64,000 nt of DNA from Clusia tigrina (Eukaryota > Arthropoda > Insecta > Diptera > Clusiidae): assembly GCA_920105625.2 (NCBI GenBank), contig OV050030.1:410703034-410767033 (forward strand), written 5' to 3'. The translations under genes were made by a program, and so were the position numbers. How positions within the stretch are numbered: the first letter of the stretch is position 1; each line of letters opens with the position of its first letter. This document shows, piece by piece, positions 1 to 11,000 of this stretch. A model generated the notes under the pieces. The model was not told where the DNA came from and did not search any database. It saw only the letters and a program-made list of their open reading frames with translations.

Positions 1-2
1 CG

Positions 3-1795
3 GTATCATCTGTTTATTGCCCACCTAGACACACTGTCACAAGGGCTCAATTTAAAATTTTTTCCAAGTCGTTGGGATAAAAATTTATAGCAGCCGGTGA
101 TTGCAACGCTAAACATACGCATTGGAGTTCACGCCTTATAAATCCCAAGGGTAAACAGTTATACTACGCCTTGACGAATCGGCGTAACAGAATTGACTAT
201 GTGTCTTGTGGTAAACACACTTACTGGCCTACGGATCAACGGAAGATCCCGGACTTACTAGATTTTGCAATAACGAAAGGACTCCGCCAAAAACTTCTGT
301 CTACGGATTCATGCTTTGAGCTGAGTTCAGATCATTCCCCAGTTATAATGCACCTAAGGAAATACCCAGAAGACACAAACCAACCTTTTCGATTAGTAAC
401 AGGGAAAACAAATTGGATAAAATACCGTAAATATATTTACAGTCACCTTCCTGATAAATGTAGTCTTAAAAGCCCGGATGAATTAGATTCCGCAGTATCA
501 TTCAACTGCACACTGATATCAGCAGCAATCCACGCTACACCCCCAAACGGCCAAATCCCACGCAAATCAATATGCTCTACATCATTCGAAATTGAAAGAC
601 TGTTAGACGACAAAGAGACGGCTCAGACGACTGTGGCAAAAGCACAGGTCACCAGCGCTAAAGCAAAAATTCACGACAGCCAAAAACGAACTGCGAAACA
701 CATTGCGAGACGAAACTGAAAGTTGTATACAGGCCTACATCTCGCACCTGAACCCCCTTGAATCCACAAACTACTCCTTATGGAAGGCAGTCAAAAACAC
801 GAATAAACCTACAGAATCGGACTCGCCTATACGACTTATAGACGGAAGATGGGCAAGAAGCAATGAGGAGAAGGCGCAAGCTTTTCCCCAACATCTTAAA
901 ATCGCATTCCAACCAAATCCTCCTAGTAACAACTTTAAAATATCAACATTATACAACCTAATTCCCCAGATGGACCTACGGTTGAGGCCTAAAGAAGTGT
1001 GGCATTTTATCTCAACTCATTTATATCAAAAGAAAGCGGCAGGCCACGATCTGATAACCACAAAGATGTTGATGGAGCTACCTCAGCTTGCAGTAAAGCA
1101 TTTAACAATATTATTTAACAGAATTCTTAGACAAGGTTACTCTCCTCAAGTTTGGAAACTGTCCCACGTAAGCATGATACCCAAACCTGGCAAAACTCCA
1201 ACGCAAGTCTCGTCATACAGACCAACAAGCCTGTTATCCGTTGTCTCGAAACTATTCGAAAAATTATTGCTATCAAAATTAACCCCATATCTAGTACAGA
1301 ATAAAGTAATACCTAACCACCAGTTTGGCTTTCGAAAAAGCATGTCACTATTGAACGAGTACACCGAATAGTGTCCCAAATCAGAAAGGCGTTCGAGGAG
1401 AAACAATACTGCTCTGCAGTGTTCCTCGATGTCGCACAAGCCTTTGACAAAGTGTGGCACGAGGGCCTCGTCTACAAAATAGGAAAACTTCTGCCTTCAA
1501 ATATCCATAGTATCCTGGAATCATATTTAAAGGGTAGGCGATTTCAAATCAAATGTGAAGGTTACCTTTCATCAGAAATGGATATATTGGCTGGAGTACC
1601 TCAAGGAAGTGTTCTTGGACCGATACTGTACACACTATACACCTCAGATTTACCAACAAACAAATATCTGCTCACCTCAACTTTTGCCGATGACACTGCG
1701 ATTTTATCTTGCCACAAGCACCGTTAAATAGCATCGCGTGATCTCAACGAACATTTACAAGTGGTTGAAAATTGGACAGGGATGAGGGATTTATA
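3..1795 (+). mobile_element. Jockey-like non-LTR retrotransposon, EN-RT remnant (5' end outside window)
   Basis: This is a decayed second ORF of a Jockey-type LINE, encoding an apurinic-like endonuclease followed by reverse transcriptase. The frame from base 3 reads an endonuclease segment with GDCNAKHTHW, then PDLLDFAI and SSDHSPVI, the conserved EN motifs. The RT follows with PKPGK, SYRPTSLLSV, FGFRK, VFLDVAQAFDKVWH, GVPQGSVLGPILY and FADDTAIL (the catalytic ADD near 1690). The reading frame is broken by a TAA at 78-80, by a shift near 703-719 and by another near 1345-1371, so it is a pseudogene. The C-terminal thumb continues to about 1795 and is then cut off where an unrelated opposite-strand fragment starts. 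The ORF1 and 5' part lie beyond the left edge or are lost. Clade assignment is from motif style and not from a tree. Confidence 0.9.
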
Positions 1796-1796
1796 G

Positions 1797-1990
1797 ATCG
1801 TGATTTTTGTTCGTCGGAAAAGGGTTCTGCTTAAGTTTTTATTTCAATTGCCTACTGAGCCAGAAGTAACGCATGTTGGCAAAAGTACTTCTTCGCGTAA
1901 TCTCCATGCCGACAGCGTTCATGGTGTTGATGTTATTTCCCAGATAAACAAAGTCCTTCACAACTTCAAAATGGTTATTGCCAAAAGTGG
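1797..1990 (-). mobile_element. RTE-like LINE fragment (RT C-terminal region)
   Basis: The minus strand between about 1990 and 1800 reads HFEVVKDFVYLGNNINT, then EITRRSTFANMRYFWLSRQL. This is the conserved block just downstream of the RT catalytic region in many arthropod RTE-type endonuclease-RT proteins, where the usual form is FEVVDDFVYLGS followed by EIKRRI and ANR. It is interrupted by a stop after the QLK and ends abruptly beside the Jockey remnant. It is a dead fragment. The clade name is tentative because related blocks also occur in other LINE clades. Confidence 0.65.
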
Positions 1991-4029
1991 GGTGCTGTCC
2001 AAGACGCTAAGACTCTTTGTTGTTGTTGAATGAATGATATCATCGAATGATACTCCGGAAAGTAAGTATTTTGAAAATTATATAGAGAATTGTGCAGAAA
2101 GCTTTCAGAAACTTTTCGCCCAATACCAGTTAATAATGGTGTTTAAGGTAGGAAAAAGTTCGTTTAAAAAAGAATGTAAAGAAGAAAAGAAAAGTGTTGC
2201 GACTTATACAATCAATGGATTTCAGAGTAAGCATCACAGACCCATTCAGATAAATATGGTTATGAAGGTTCGCAAGGAAAATGAGACGCGCATTTTGAGA
2301 ACGGCAACAATAACATAGAATCTAACAGATGAGACAACAGCATCTTCCAGAAGATCAGTATCAGAAATATAGAAGAAAACACCAAAACTCACGTCGAGGT
2401 GTCGCTATCAAGGTGTTTTTCTTAAGAAGAAAGGAATATGTCAGCTTAATAGTGGGGCACTCCCGTTGACAAGTCATGCGGAAAGTCATGGTCTGTGAAA
2501 GTGTGTCACCTTTCATGAGGCATCCTGCGATATCCAATTGAGGATCATTTCGTCTCCTTTCAGGTTTCATTCTAGAAATAGTCGCACAATAACTGCTACA
2601 ACAGCAAACACTGCCAGCTAATAGTTTTAAATTTCATATTCTTACTCTTTCGTTGTTGTTGCTGTTTGTCTTCGTCAAATTTTTGCTCCATTTCCTTTAA
2701 AAATTTTCGCTACTATTCTTCTTTGTGGGAGCTTTTTTGTAATTGTTCACATTTCCTGCGTCAATATTTTTGGTTTGACATTCTTGCCCACTCTCATGGC
2801 ACACGCTGCCAAACTATTTGTGATTAGAACTTGTTGAAACAACCACCGACAGATTGCGGTTTTCTCTTTCATGAGATCTTGTGCGGTCCTCCACACAATA
2901 GAAATGTGAAAATAATGCAAGAATATTGATAAAAATGTGCGAACCAGAAAATTTCAGGGCCCCTGTCCCATTTCCTATGATGAATGAAGGCATGTAAATA
3001 TAAATATACTGATTGTACACCTCCATTCTTTTGGATTGATTAAGTAGCAAGTAAATTCACACTCCACCTGATTAATGATGTCTCAGAAGCTGGTTTGGCA
3101 TTTGCATTCACTGTTTGTGTATCAATCATCGGGAACTTCAGCAGCTTTCATCGACAGATTAGTCATATATTTCGTCCTTCTGCTAGGTCCACACCATTCC
3201 ATTCACTTTATCTCCAATCGGCACACATGTCTTGTTTACTTAGACGCTTGATATTCAGATGCCTCTCCACTGCGAGTGAGCTGAAGATGGCTCCTTTCGC
3301 ATGCGATATATCATCTGCTTGTATCGTTACTGCACAATGCATTTCCATCCACCTCCCCAGAGTTCCACCCACCGGTTCTTGTATTTTATGTTTTTATGGC
3401 ATGTTGCACAAACTTGTGTGTGGCAATCGCAAATTGTTCAACTACGCCTGTTTGCACAAAGTATGAATTTTCTTGAGCGTACGTGTATACATCATAAACT
3501 GAAATTGTTTTACAGCAGTTTCAGCTTCTGGTTCTCTCTGGACGCGTCCTTGTTATTGCTTCTGTGTTAGTTTGTTTTGCTGCCAATTTTAAGGTCTGTT
3601 CGTTCGAGTTGTAAAACATAAATGTGACCCTTCGCTGTGATTTTATTTAAGTACCAACAGTTGGGGTCCCCCACCGCTCTGCAGGCAGTACGGTGAAACT
3701 TATGACGCATGTTTATGTGGTTTTAATTTTTTTAAACTCCGCATCCTGCTGTCCATAAATTTTAAATGTTTATGGAACTGCTGAAAACACCATTTTCTAG
3801 CTACGCCGAATTTAAGGAAGACCACGAAAATGTCACGAATTTTTTCCTATTGAAGAATTAATAAAGGTGGAAGGAGAACTGAGTCACTGAAACAATGTTC
3901 ATGTTACGAGTAAGCATTGAAACTGGTCAGAAAAGCTCTGAACGAATTAGAATGATTCCCAATTTTGTTTAATAAGGACAGAGCTAAAAGTGAGCATAAA
4001 ATGCCTCCTGAGAATGATATAGAGCCTCA
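1991..4029. other. Gene-poor AT-rich stretch with unassigned small ORFs
   Basis: Small open frames occur at 2034-2318 (+, 94 codons, lysine-rich) and 3095-3466 (+, 123 codons, cysteine-rich). I recognise no domain in either, and their codon composition looks like chance in TA-rich DNA. A CAACAG/TTGTTG-type simple repeat occurs around 2590-2670. Older repeat remnants may be present but none is identifiable by eye. Confidence 0.4.
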
Positions 4030-4510
4030 TTTGGTTGGTTCGTTGTACCAGCGAAAATCCCTCATCCAATTACCGCAGGTGCGCCGTTTTGATACCGCTC
4101 CTTTGGTTTATAATGCAATGAAATATTGTTGTATGCCGGCTCTTACAGTCAGTTGGAGAGGTTTATGAACATGAGAATTCCCCATCTTTCAGCTCGCGAT
4201 CTCTTCTATGTTTTGCAATATTGTTTTGCCTGCTGTTTTTCATTTCCCTTGTGCCAGGGCGGGACAGCCACATAGGAAGTGTTCCACGGTTTTCCTTTCT
4301 ACATTGCTTCCGCAGCTCCGACAACTGGTATTGAACATTATTTCTAATTTTGCCGCATATTCCTCAATGGGCCAGTTGCTTGTGATGAGTGCGGTAAGCC
4401 TAGCTGCATAGCGACGACCTCTGTTCATTAACTCTGTGGCTTTGTTTTTATTGCAGTTGGACCAGAGTGCTCTACTGATCTTGCAGTTTTTCCAACCTCC
4501 TCCAAATAGA
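4030..4510 (-). mobile_element. LINE 3' end: RNase H-distal zinc-knuckle C-terminus plus 3' UTR
   Basis: The minus strand reads RALWSNCNKNKATELMNRGRR, then an open stretch with LTALITSNWPIEEYA and a C-x2-C...H-x4-C type knuckle (CRSCG, then VEHFLCGCPAL), roughly 4500-4245. After a frameshift it ends FINLSN and a stop near 4148. This is the C-terminal tail that follows RNase H in LOA/I/Jockey-group insect LINEs. The sequence after the stop, down to about 4030, contains GGTATCAAAACGG. That resembles the GGTATCACAATGG box in the tails at 17.7, 23.8, 51.2 and 54.7 kb, so all appear to be one class of element. The copy is 5'-truncated and frameshifted. Confidence 0.75.
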
Positions 4511-7175
4511 GCTTATATATGAATTTTGGAACATCACTTCTTCCTGTTACTATCACATCTAACATTGACATCAAGCATTTCAGTACTAGATATAATAATA
4601 AGGTAGCTCTGATTAAACGTGAAGAGACATCAATCCAATATCTTATATTGCTTGATAGCATGGGCACACGAGTCGCAAGCGTACACTCCATAATTCACCC
4701 GACAAGTAAAAAACATGTGTCTTAAGCCTAGTGATTTTTGTTGTAGCTGTGATAATGATGAAGAAGAGGTGAGCAGTTTCACAATATATACTGAGAGTAC
4801 CAGAGACTCAACCAATGACAAAGAATGAAAAAGTTATGTTCCTTGTTTACTGGCCTGAGAAATTCAATAGCGAAGGACTCAGAATCTTGTTAAGCTTCAT
4901 CGGTAGTTTCTAATGGAGTGACCGAGGAATATGGTAAGGGCTTATAGGGATTACTTGATATCAGAAATAATCTTTTTAAGAAGTCTTAGACTTATAGCCA
5001 CTTCTCACCTAACCTGACTTGTATTGGTGGTGAATTGATTGTATTTTTAAGAAGCAAAACATCCAAAACGACGAAGAAGTCCTTTCTCAAATACGAATAC
5101 AGAGATGATGTCACCTGACGTTGTTCTTTTATAAATCCTTTCAGTTTCTATTTACCAAAGAAGTACTTATTAAAAGAGGGAGTAAGTTACCATTTTCTAA
5201 GTTTAACGGGTTTGTATTGGGGCTTATGCTGATGCGATGAGACTTTTTATCGTGCCATGACTATCAACATACCATCAGAAAATATTGAGCAATATAAGCA
5301 TTTTCATCTCATATAAGACGATAATGTGAATAACATAGCAAGAGGGTTTTGTTTTACCACCTTTTGTTTTTTGTTCAGATTTTAAACAAAATTATTTACA
5401 TATCCACCCGCCATCCGCACGCCATCCACCCGCTAGATAAGAATATTTGCACTCTCTTTATAATATGATTTCTTTATCAGAGTTCAAAATGAGTAAATTT
5501 GAGCTCTCAATAAGGGAAAGTGAAGTCAAAACCTTAGCCGCTAAGGTATGGACCATTTTTCTAACATATGTAAACGTCCCTATAAGTCGACATCCCGAAA
5601 TTTACCATATCCAGTATTGTGCGATCATCTTATACTCGTATATAAATGGGTCATTTACGGTTGTAAGGAATATTACCCCCTGGAATTTATATTAGTGAAA
5701 ATTCTTAGAGCGTCAACAGTTGTTCAATCACATACACTTTGACTTATGCCTCTGATATGCTACCGTAATCTGACAAGCCAGCTGTTGATGTTTTTACCCT
5801 GTGGAGGTTCCCTTATTAGCCATCCATTACTCACTTCTGTATTGCAATATATTGATCTGTACATTATGGATAGAATATCCCCGTTTCATTACTGTAATTT
5901 GATATCCTAATACTATTATACAATCTCCATGGTCTCCTGGCAAGCATACTAGTCTCTTAGTGGCGAAATCGAATCCTGCCCAGAGCATTTTCTCGAAATG
6001 CTTCTCTCTAAAACTAAATAAATATGGTTCTCTGCGAATCAAAAGCATTAATTGCTATTACCCATTCCTCCAAATCTCTGCATATATATAATTAATTATG
6101 GTGTAATAATAATAATAATATTTTATTTAACACTGCATAATCCGACCTAATTTAAACTAATATTAACATATTCAGTGAATGACATAGTTAGTAATTAGAG
6201 CATCAGCTTTAAAGCCAATTTGAATGCGAATAGTTCCCAGTTGCGTTTCCTTCTAATTTAAAGCAGACAATGAAGGAGCTCCGCTCCGTATCTGCTAATC
6301 TAAGTATTAGCATCACTCGAGTTGACTCTATGCAATAATTTACATAAAATGCAGCAAAATATCAACAGCAAGAGCAGCAAAACGAAAACACAAATGACTT
6401 CCTTGTGCTGGAATACTTAATTTCATTCTTTACTCTTAGACACCGCCAGTCAGATGAGGCAAGGAGGCTGCCAGAATGTGAGTGTGAGTGCGAGTGAGTG
6501 TAATAATGGTCAACTTAATGAAGTCATAAGCAAACAAGTGAATTCAAAACAGAAAACATACCCAAGCATAAGTCTTTCTCAATGATGTATAATAAAAAGT
6601 ACAATACATACACCCAAACACATATACTCAAGAATATATATTCTGCATACAACTGGTCGTGTGTCTGCTTTGTATTTGTATGGAGAAGAATACTGTCAAA
6701 GGATGCGCTACGCTCCACATACTTCAAGTTTATGCAATACTTTTATGTGGAGAGCAAATAATCAAGTCCTACGCTGCAAAATATGCAACATATTCTTTCT
6801 ACATGCACTTCCTGCCAATTTAAACTGCAAATTGTGTGTGTGTGGCTGTGTGATTGCGTATTTGCCTGTTTGTATGTGTGCGTGAGTGTGTGCGAGCGCA
6901 TGGGTAAACAGTTGGCCGTAAAGAAATTTAATCCCTGCTTATACATGTGACAGCAAACATCATCATTTATGCACACTTGCATACATGCTGCACGCTAGCA
7001 CGAGTATGAAGGAAAATTGGGTCAATCTAGACAGTCGTAGTGGTAACGATGTTGCTGGTGACTGCTGGCTGATGACGGGTTTGGTGGTGCTGACACTGTC
7101 GCAGTCGACTGCTGTGCGGCCACCCACCCCCTTTGCACAGCTGCTTATCCTGCCATAATGACTTTTGTGTTATTT
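4511..7175. other. AT-rich DNA without recognisable gene
   Basis: No coding signal is seen. There is a (TAA)n/(AAT)n run near 6100-6125 and a TG/CA-rich stretch near 6830-6900. A CACCTAACCTGAC string near 4998 could be another eroded CCTAA-type LINE tail, but nothing coding supports that. Confidence 0.4.
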
Positions 7176-7180
7176 CATTT
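7176..7180. repeat. 5' target-site duplication CATTT of the BEL element
   Basis: CATTT immediately precedes the TG of the 5' LTR and is repeated exactly at 14400-14404 after the CA of the 3' LTR. A 5-bp duplication is usual for BEL/Pao integrases. It fixes both element ends. Confidence 0.95.
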
Positions 7181-7613
7181 TGTTCACTCCGAATCCTAAC
7201 GTTCAGGTGGCTTCCGCCTGGTACCTGGGGCACCATGTTTTCGGTCTATCTCTGCGTTCCATCGTTCGGTACGGTGCGAAAGCACGTGTTGTGCGGTGGA
7301 GAGCGAGAGAACAGTCGAGGCAGGTGCATATCGTATTTGTGCGGAAGCCATCTTTATCTGCTGGCATATTTTGGCGCGGGGCTACGAAGCAGCGGCAGCT
7401 GCTCTCTTTGCGCGGTGGTCAGTCTGTTCTGGAATTGCGGCAAGTGTGGATCGGCGCCCAACATAGTATATTAAATATAAATTATACAATAAATATATAA
7501 AAAGTGAAAATTGGCTAAGGAATGCTGCTGCGTATTTTTCGTTTAACGTGGTTTTCATAAGTTAATAAATAAATATTTTTTAATCAAATAAATAGTTCTA
7601 TCTGAGTGCAACA
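7181..7613 (+). repeat. 5' LTR of the BEL element
   Basis: This 433-bp LTR begins TGTTCACTCC and ends GAGTGCAACA (TG...CA). It holds the promoter and polyadenylation signals. An AATAAA lies at 7488-7493 inside an AT-rich block (7465-7500) that also contains TATA-like strings, so the exact start and poly(A) sites cannot be read off. The first 280 bp are unusually GC-rich, and two overlapping frames stay open across it. These same ORFs recur in the 3' LTR and are a by-product of composition, not genes. Confidence 0.96.
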
Positions 7614-7616
7614 TTT

Positions 7617-7634
7617 TGGTCCTTCGAGCCGGAT
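7617..7634 (+). promoter_or_regulatory. Primer binding site, complementary to tRNA-Tyr 3' end
   Basis: Three bases after the LTR comes TGGTCCTTCGAGCCGGAT. This is the reverse complement of ATCCGGCTCGAAGGA plus the added CCA, which is the 3' end of insect tRNA-Tyr as I recall it. All 18 bases pair and complementarity stops at the next base. It primes minus-strand cDNA synthesis. The tRNA identity is from memory and should be checked against a tRNA set. Confidence 0.82.
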
Positions 7635-7650
7635 AAGAATCCGGTTTTTG

Positions 7651-7656
7651 GTAAGT
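7651..7656 (+). promoter_or_regulatory. Candidate splice donor in BEL leader
   Basis: TTTTTG|GTAAGTG, 37 bases after the 5' LTR and 16 after the primer site, matches the eukaryotic 5' splice-site consensus over GTAAGT. Candidate leader acceptors are at about 7850 (pyrimidine-rich, TTTTTAG) and about 7942 (TTTTGTGAAGCAG). A further one lies after pol at 13476-13477. Use in vivo is inferred only. Confidence 0.45.
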
Positions 7657-8097
7657 GTCGATTGTTTTAATCGAATTAAAAATATTATTATTATAAATTA
7701 ACAATAATTTAAATTTGATTATACACAAATTGATTATTTTTTGTGTTTCGGTTGGGTTTGCCGTGCGTTCGGGTGTTTGTGCTCTGTCGGCGCTGCTGAC
7801 TATTGAAACCATTGCGCTGTTGTTGTCTTCGCTGCATTATCGCCGTTTTTAGGTACTGGTGGCTAATGCAGAAAGCAGAATAAGAAAAGTAGGTCAGTGG
7901 CTCGTGCGATCAGCTGCTGTCTCTATTTCTTTTGTGAAGCAGGGCCGGTTACAGCAATTGGTTTCCTGAACATTGTGGGCCCTTCTGTCGCAGTGCGTTT
8001 AAACGATAAGTGTTGGGCGTGGTTTCAGTGCGGTTGCGTTCGGAGGTGCATATAAGCCAATATTGAGCTGCGTTCGCAAGCGCATAAGTTCCGCAAA

Positions 8098-11000
8098 ATG
8101 GTGGACTCGTATATTTCGGCGGCAGATGAACTTCTGATGTTCATAAGTCGTTTTGAACGGTGCTCGCCGGAAAGTCACTCCATTATATCACTTCAACTTG
8201 ATGAAGCAGAATTGGATGCTCGGTGGGCTTCGCTTAAAACGGCAAAAATAACTGCCATGTCCGAGGCGCGGGTCATGAAAGACGGTGAATCACTGTTAGA
8301 GTCAATCGGACAGCGGTTCGAGTCAAGTTTTGATACTTTTAAGCGGGGTCGTATTTTGATCGCGGAAGTGAGACAACGTTTAGAGCAGGCAACTCCCGTT
8401 CCTACTACAGGGGAGCCATTTTTATCATTGACGCACAGCATCCACGTACCCCCTTGTGATATCCCTGCCTTTGAAGGGAGTTATGCTGCATGGCCCACGT
8501 TCCGTGACATGTTTACAGCACTATTCATTAACAACACGCGGCTGTCTAATGCGGAGAAATTCTACCATTTGTCCCTTAAGACCCGGGGAGAACCACATGA
8601 AATTGTCTCCAAAATTCCAATTACTGAGGCGGGTTTTCAGCAAGTGTGGGAAAACTTACTGGAGCGCTACGACAACAAGCGCATCCAGATCAACAACCAA
8701 TTGAAGACACTGTTGGGTCTTGACCCGGTTAGAAGAGAAGATGGTGGGGAAATTAAACGCCTACAGCGTGACATTGGTAACTGTATCGCTGCACTGACAT
8801 CTTACGGCATCGACGTTGCGAGTTGGGATGCCATTTTAGTATACTTGTGCTCCATGCGGCTGCCTGAGCTCACACTGTCCCTGTGGGAACAAACCATGGG
8901 GGGCCGCGCAGATATTCCAGAATGGAAGGCGATGGATGACTTCTTGTCATTGCGGTTTCACACACTCGAGGCGATTTCGGATCTCCGGTCGCAAGGCTCC
9001 ATTTCATCACAAATAAGGGTTCAGCCGAATCAACCGCGAACAGCACGGGTGCAAACCCATCCAGTAAGTGTTACCCCGGAAGGGTGCAAAGTGTGCAGGC
9101 GGTCTACACACTCGGTGCGAAATTGTCCTGCGTTCCAGGCCGCCACCGTATCAGCTCGGTGGGGCTTGGTGCGCAAACACGGGTTGTGTGTGAATTGCTT
9201 GTCAGCTTCACATAGAGTGGCAAATTGCCCCAGCTCCTTTTCGTGCTCCACCTGTCGGGAGCGGCACCACACTCTGCTGCATACGGACTCGCCACGGGGT
9301 CGTCCAACCGCTGCGACGCCAAACCCACCATCCACATCGGGGAGGGGACGCTCCAATTCAAATGGACGCTCCTCCCTGGTCCATCCACCCGTACCCAAGT
9401 CTTCTTACCACACTGCGCAGGTATCGCGTCCGGCAGATAGGGCGGGGCCGAGTCCAAGTCATCCAAGTGGCCGCCTCTCCAATCGTGTTATCTTGGGTAC
9501 GGCCTTAGTCACGATAAAACATCAAGGAGTATGGTACACAGCCCGGGCTCTGATAGATTCTGGTTCTGAGGGGTCCTTTGTTTCGGACCGCCTCCAAAAG
9601 CGCCTTAAGCTGCCGGCGCACTCAGTACATGCCCAGGTATCGGGGGTCAGCAATACCCTTGCTGGCACCGTTACCAAAGCATGTCATATCACCATCGGGT
9701 CGCGGTACGATGCCACTGTGCGTCTCCAAGTATCGGCTTTGGTGTTGCCTACCCTGACAGGTGAACTGCCGCCGCTCCTATTGAGTAAAGGAGAGCAACA
9801 CAAACTGAGACATTTCAGGTTAGCCGATTCAAGCACTTCACACTCCACCCAAGTAGATTTGTTAATCGGAGGGGATCTTTACCCTCAGGTCTTGCTTGAT
9901 GGGTTGCGGCGCAACGTGGTGGGGTCACTGATTGCCCAAGAAACGGTATTCGGCTGGATCCTTACTGGGCCTCTGCCGGATACACGGATATCCACTTTCA
10001 CAACTCGCGTGCAAGTGTCTGAAACTGCTTCGCTCGACCACCTTCTACGACAGTTCTGGGAAATGGAACAGCCTCCGCAAGATCGAAAGCTGTCCCAGAC
10101 TGATCAAGACTGCCTTAATTTGTACTCCCAGACTACTCGTCGGGATGCTACGGGGCGATACATAGTCTCTCTGCCGTTCAAACAAGGGTTTGTTCCGGAG
10201 ACGTCTCTAGGAGCGTCGCGCTATATTGCCCTTCGGCAATTTGAGCGCAATGAGTCCCGGCTGGTAAAGAGCCCGGCCGATAAGCGACAATACGACGCGG
10301 TGGTACTTGAATACGTGACGTTAAATCACATGCGCAAGGTTCCACCGCCGTCAGTAACTCCTGTGCCTCATTATTACTTGCCACATCATGCAGTAATTAA
10401 GCCAGAGAGTACAACCACCAAACTTCGCGTGGTGTTCAATGCCTCACAGGCGACTTCCAACACGGTCAGCTTGAATGACGTGTTACACACAGGGCCAGTG
10501 TTACAAGCCGATCTGACCCGGCTAATAATCCAGTGGCGTATGTTTCGCTATGTCCTGAACGGGGACATACAAAAGATGTACCGTCAGATTCTGGTTGAGC
10601 CAAGCCAGGCTTCATACCAGAGAATTGTGTTTAGGGAATCTCCCGACAGCGATATCTCTGACTATGAATTGAAAACGGTCACCTTCGGGGTGAATTGTGC
10701 TCCTTATCTTGCAATAAGGACACTTTTGCAATTGGCAGACGACATGGAGAGCAGGTTCCCATTGGCTTCTCAGGTGCTACGTAATTCGATGTACGTGGAT
10801 GACGCTCTAGTGGGTACACATGATATTGCTACTGCCATTCGCACCAGGGATGAGCTGATTGAGAGCTTGGATTCAGCCGGGTTCTCAATGCGAAAGTGGG
10901 CAGCAAATTCTACAGAAATTTTATCCGGTTTGCCTCCAGGGCATCTGCTTAGGGAAGATTTTCTCCAGTTCGAGGAGACCAGCACCACTCGCACTTTGGG

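Noticed and set aside
2034..2318. 94-codon Lys-rich frame after the RTE fragment
   Set aside because: No homology is recognised by eye, and it sits among TE debris. There is not enough to call a gene.
7133..7500. Two overlapping open frames of about 110 codons in the 5' LTR, repeated at 13925-14286
   Set aside because: They lie in the GC-rich part of the LTR, overlap in two frames, and recur only because the LTR is duplicated. No protein family is recognised.
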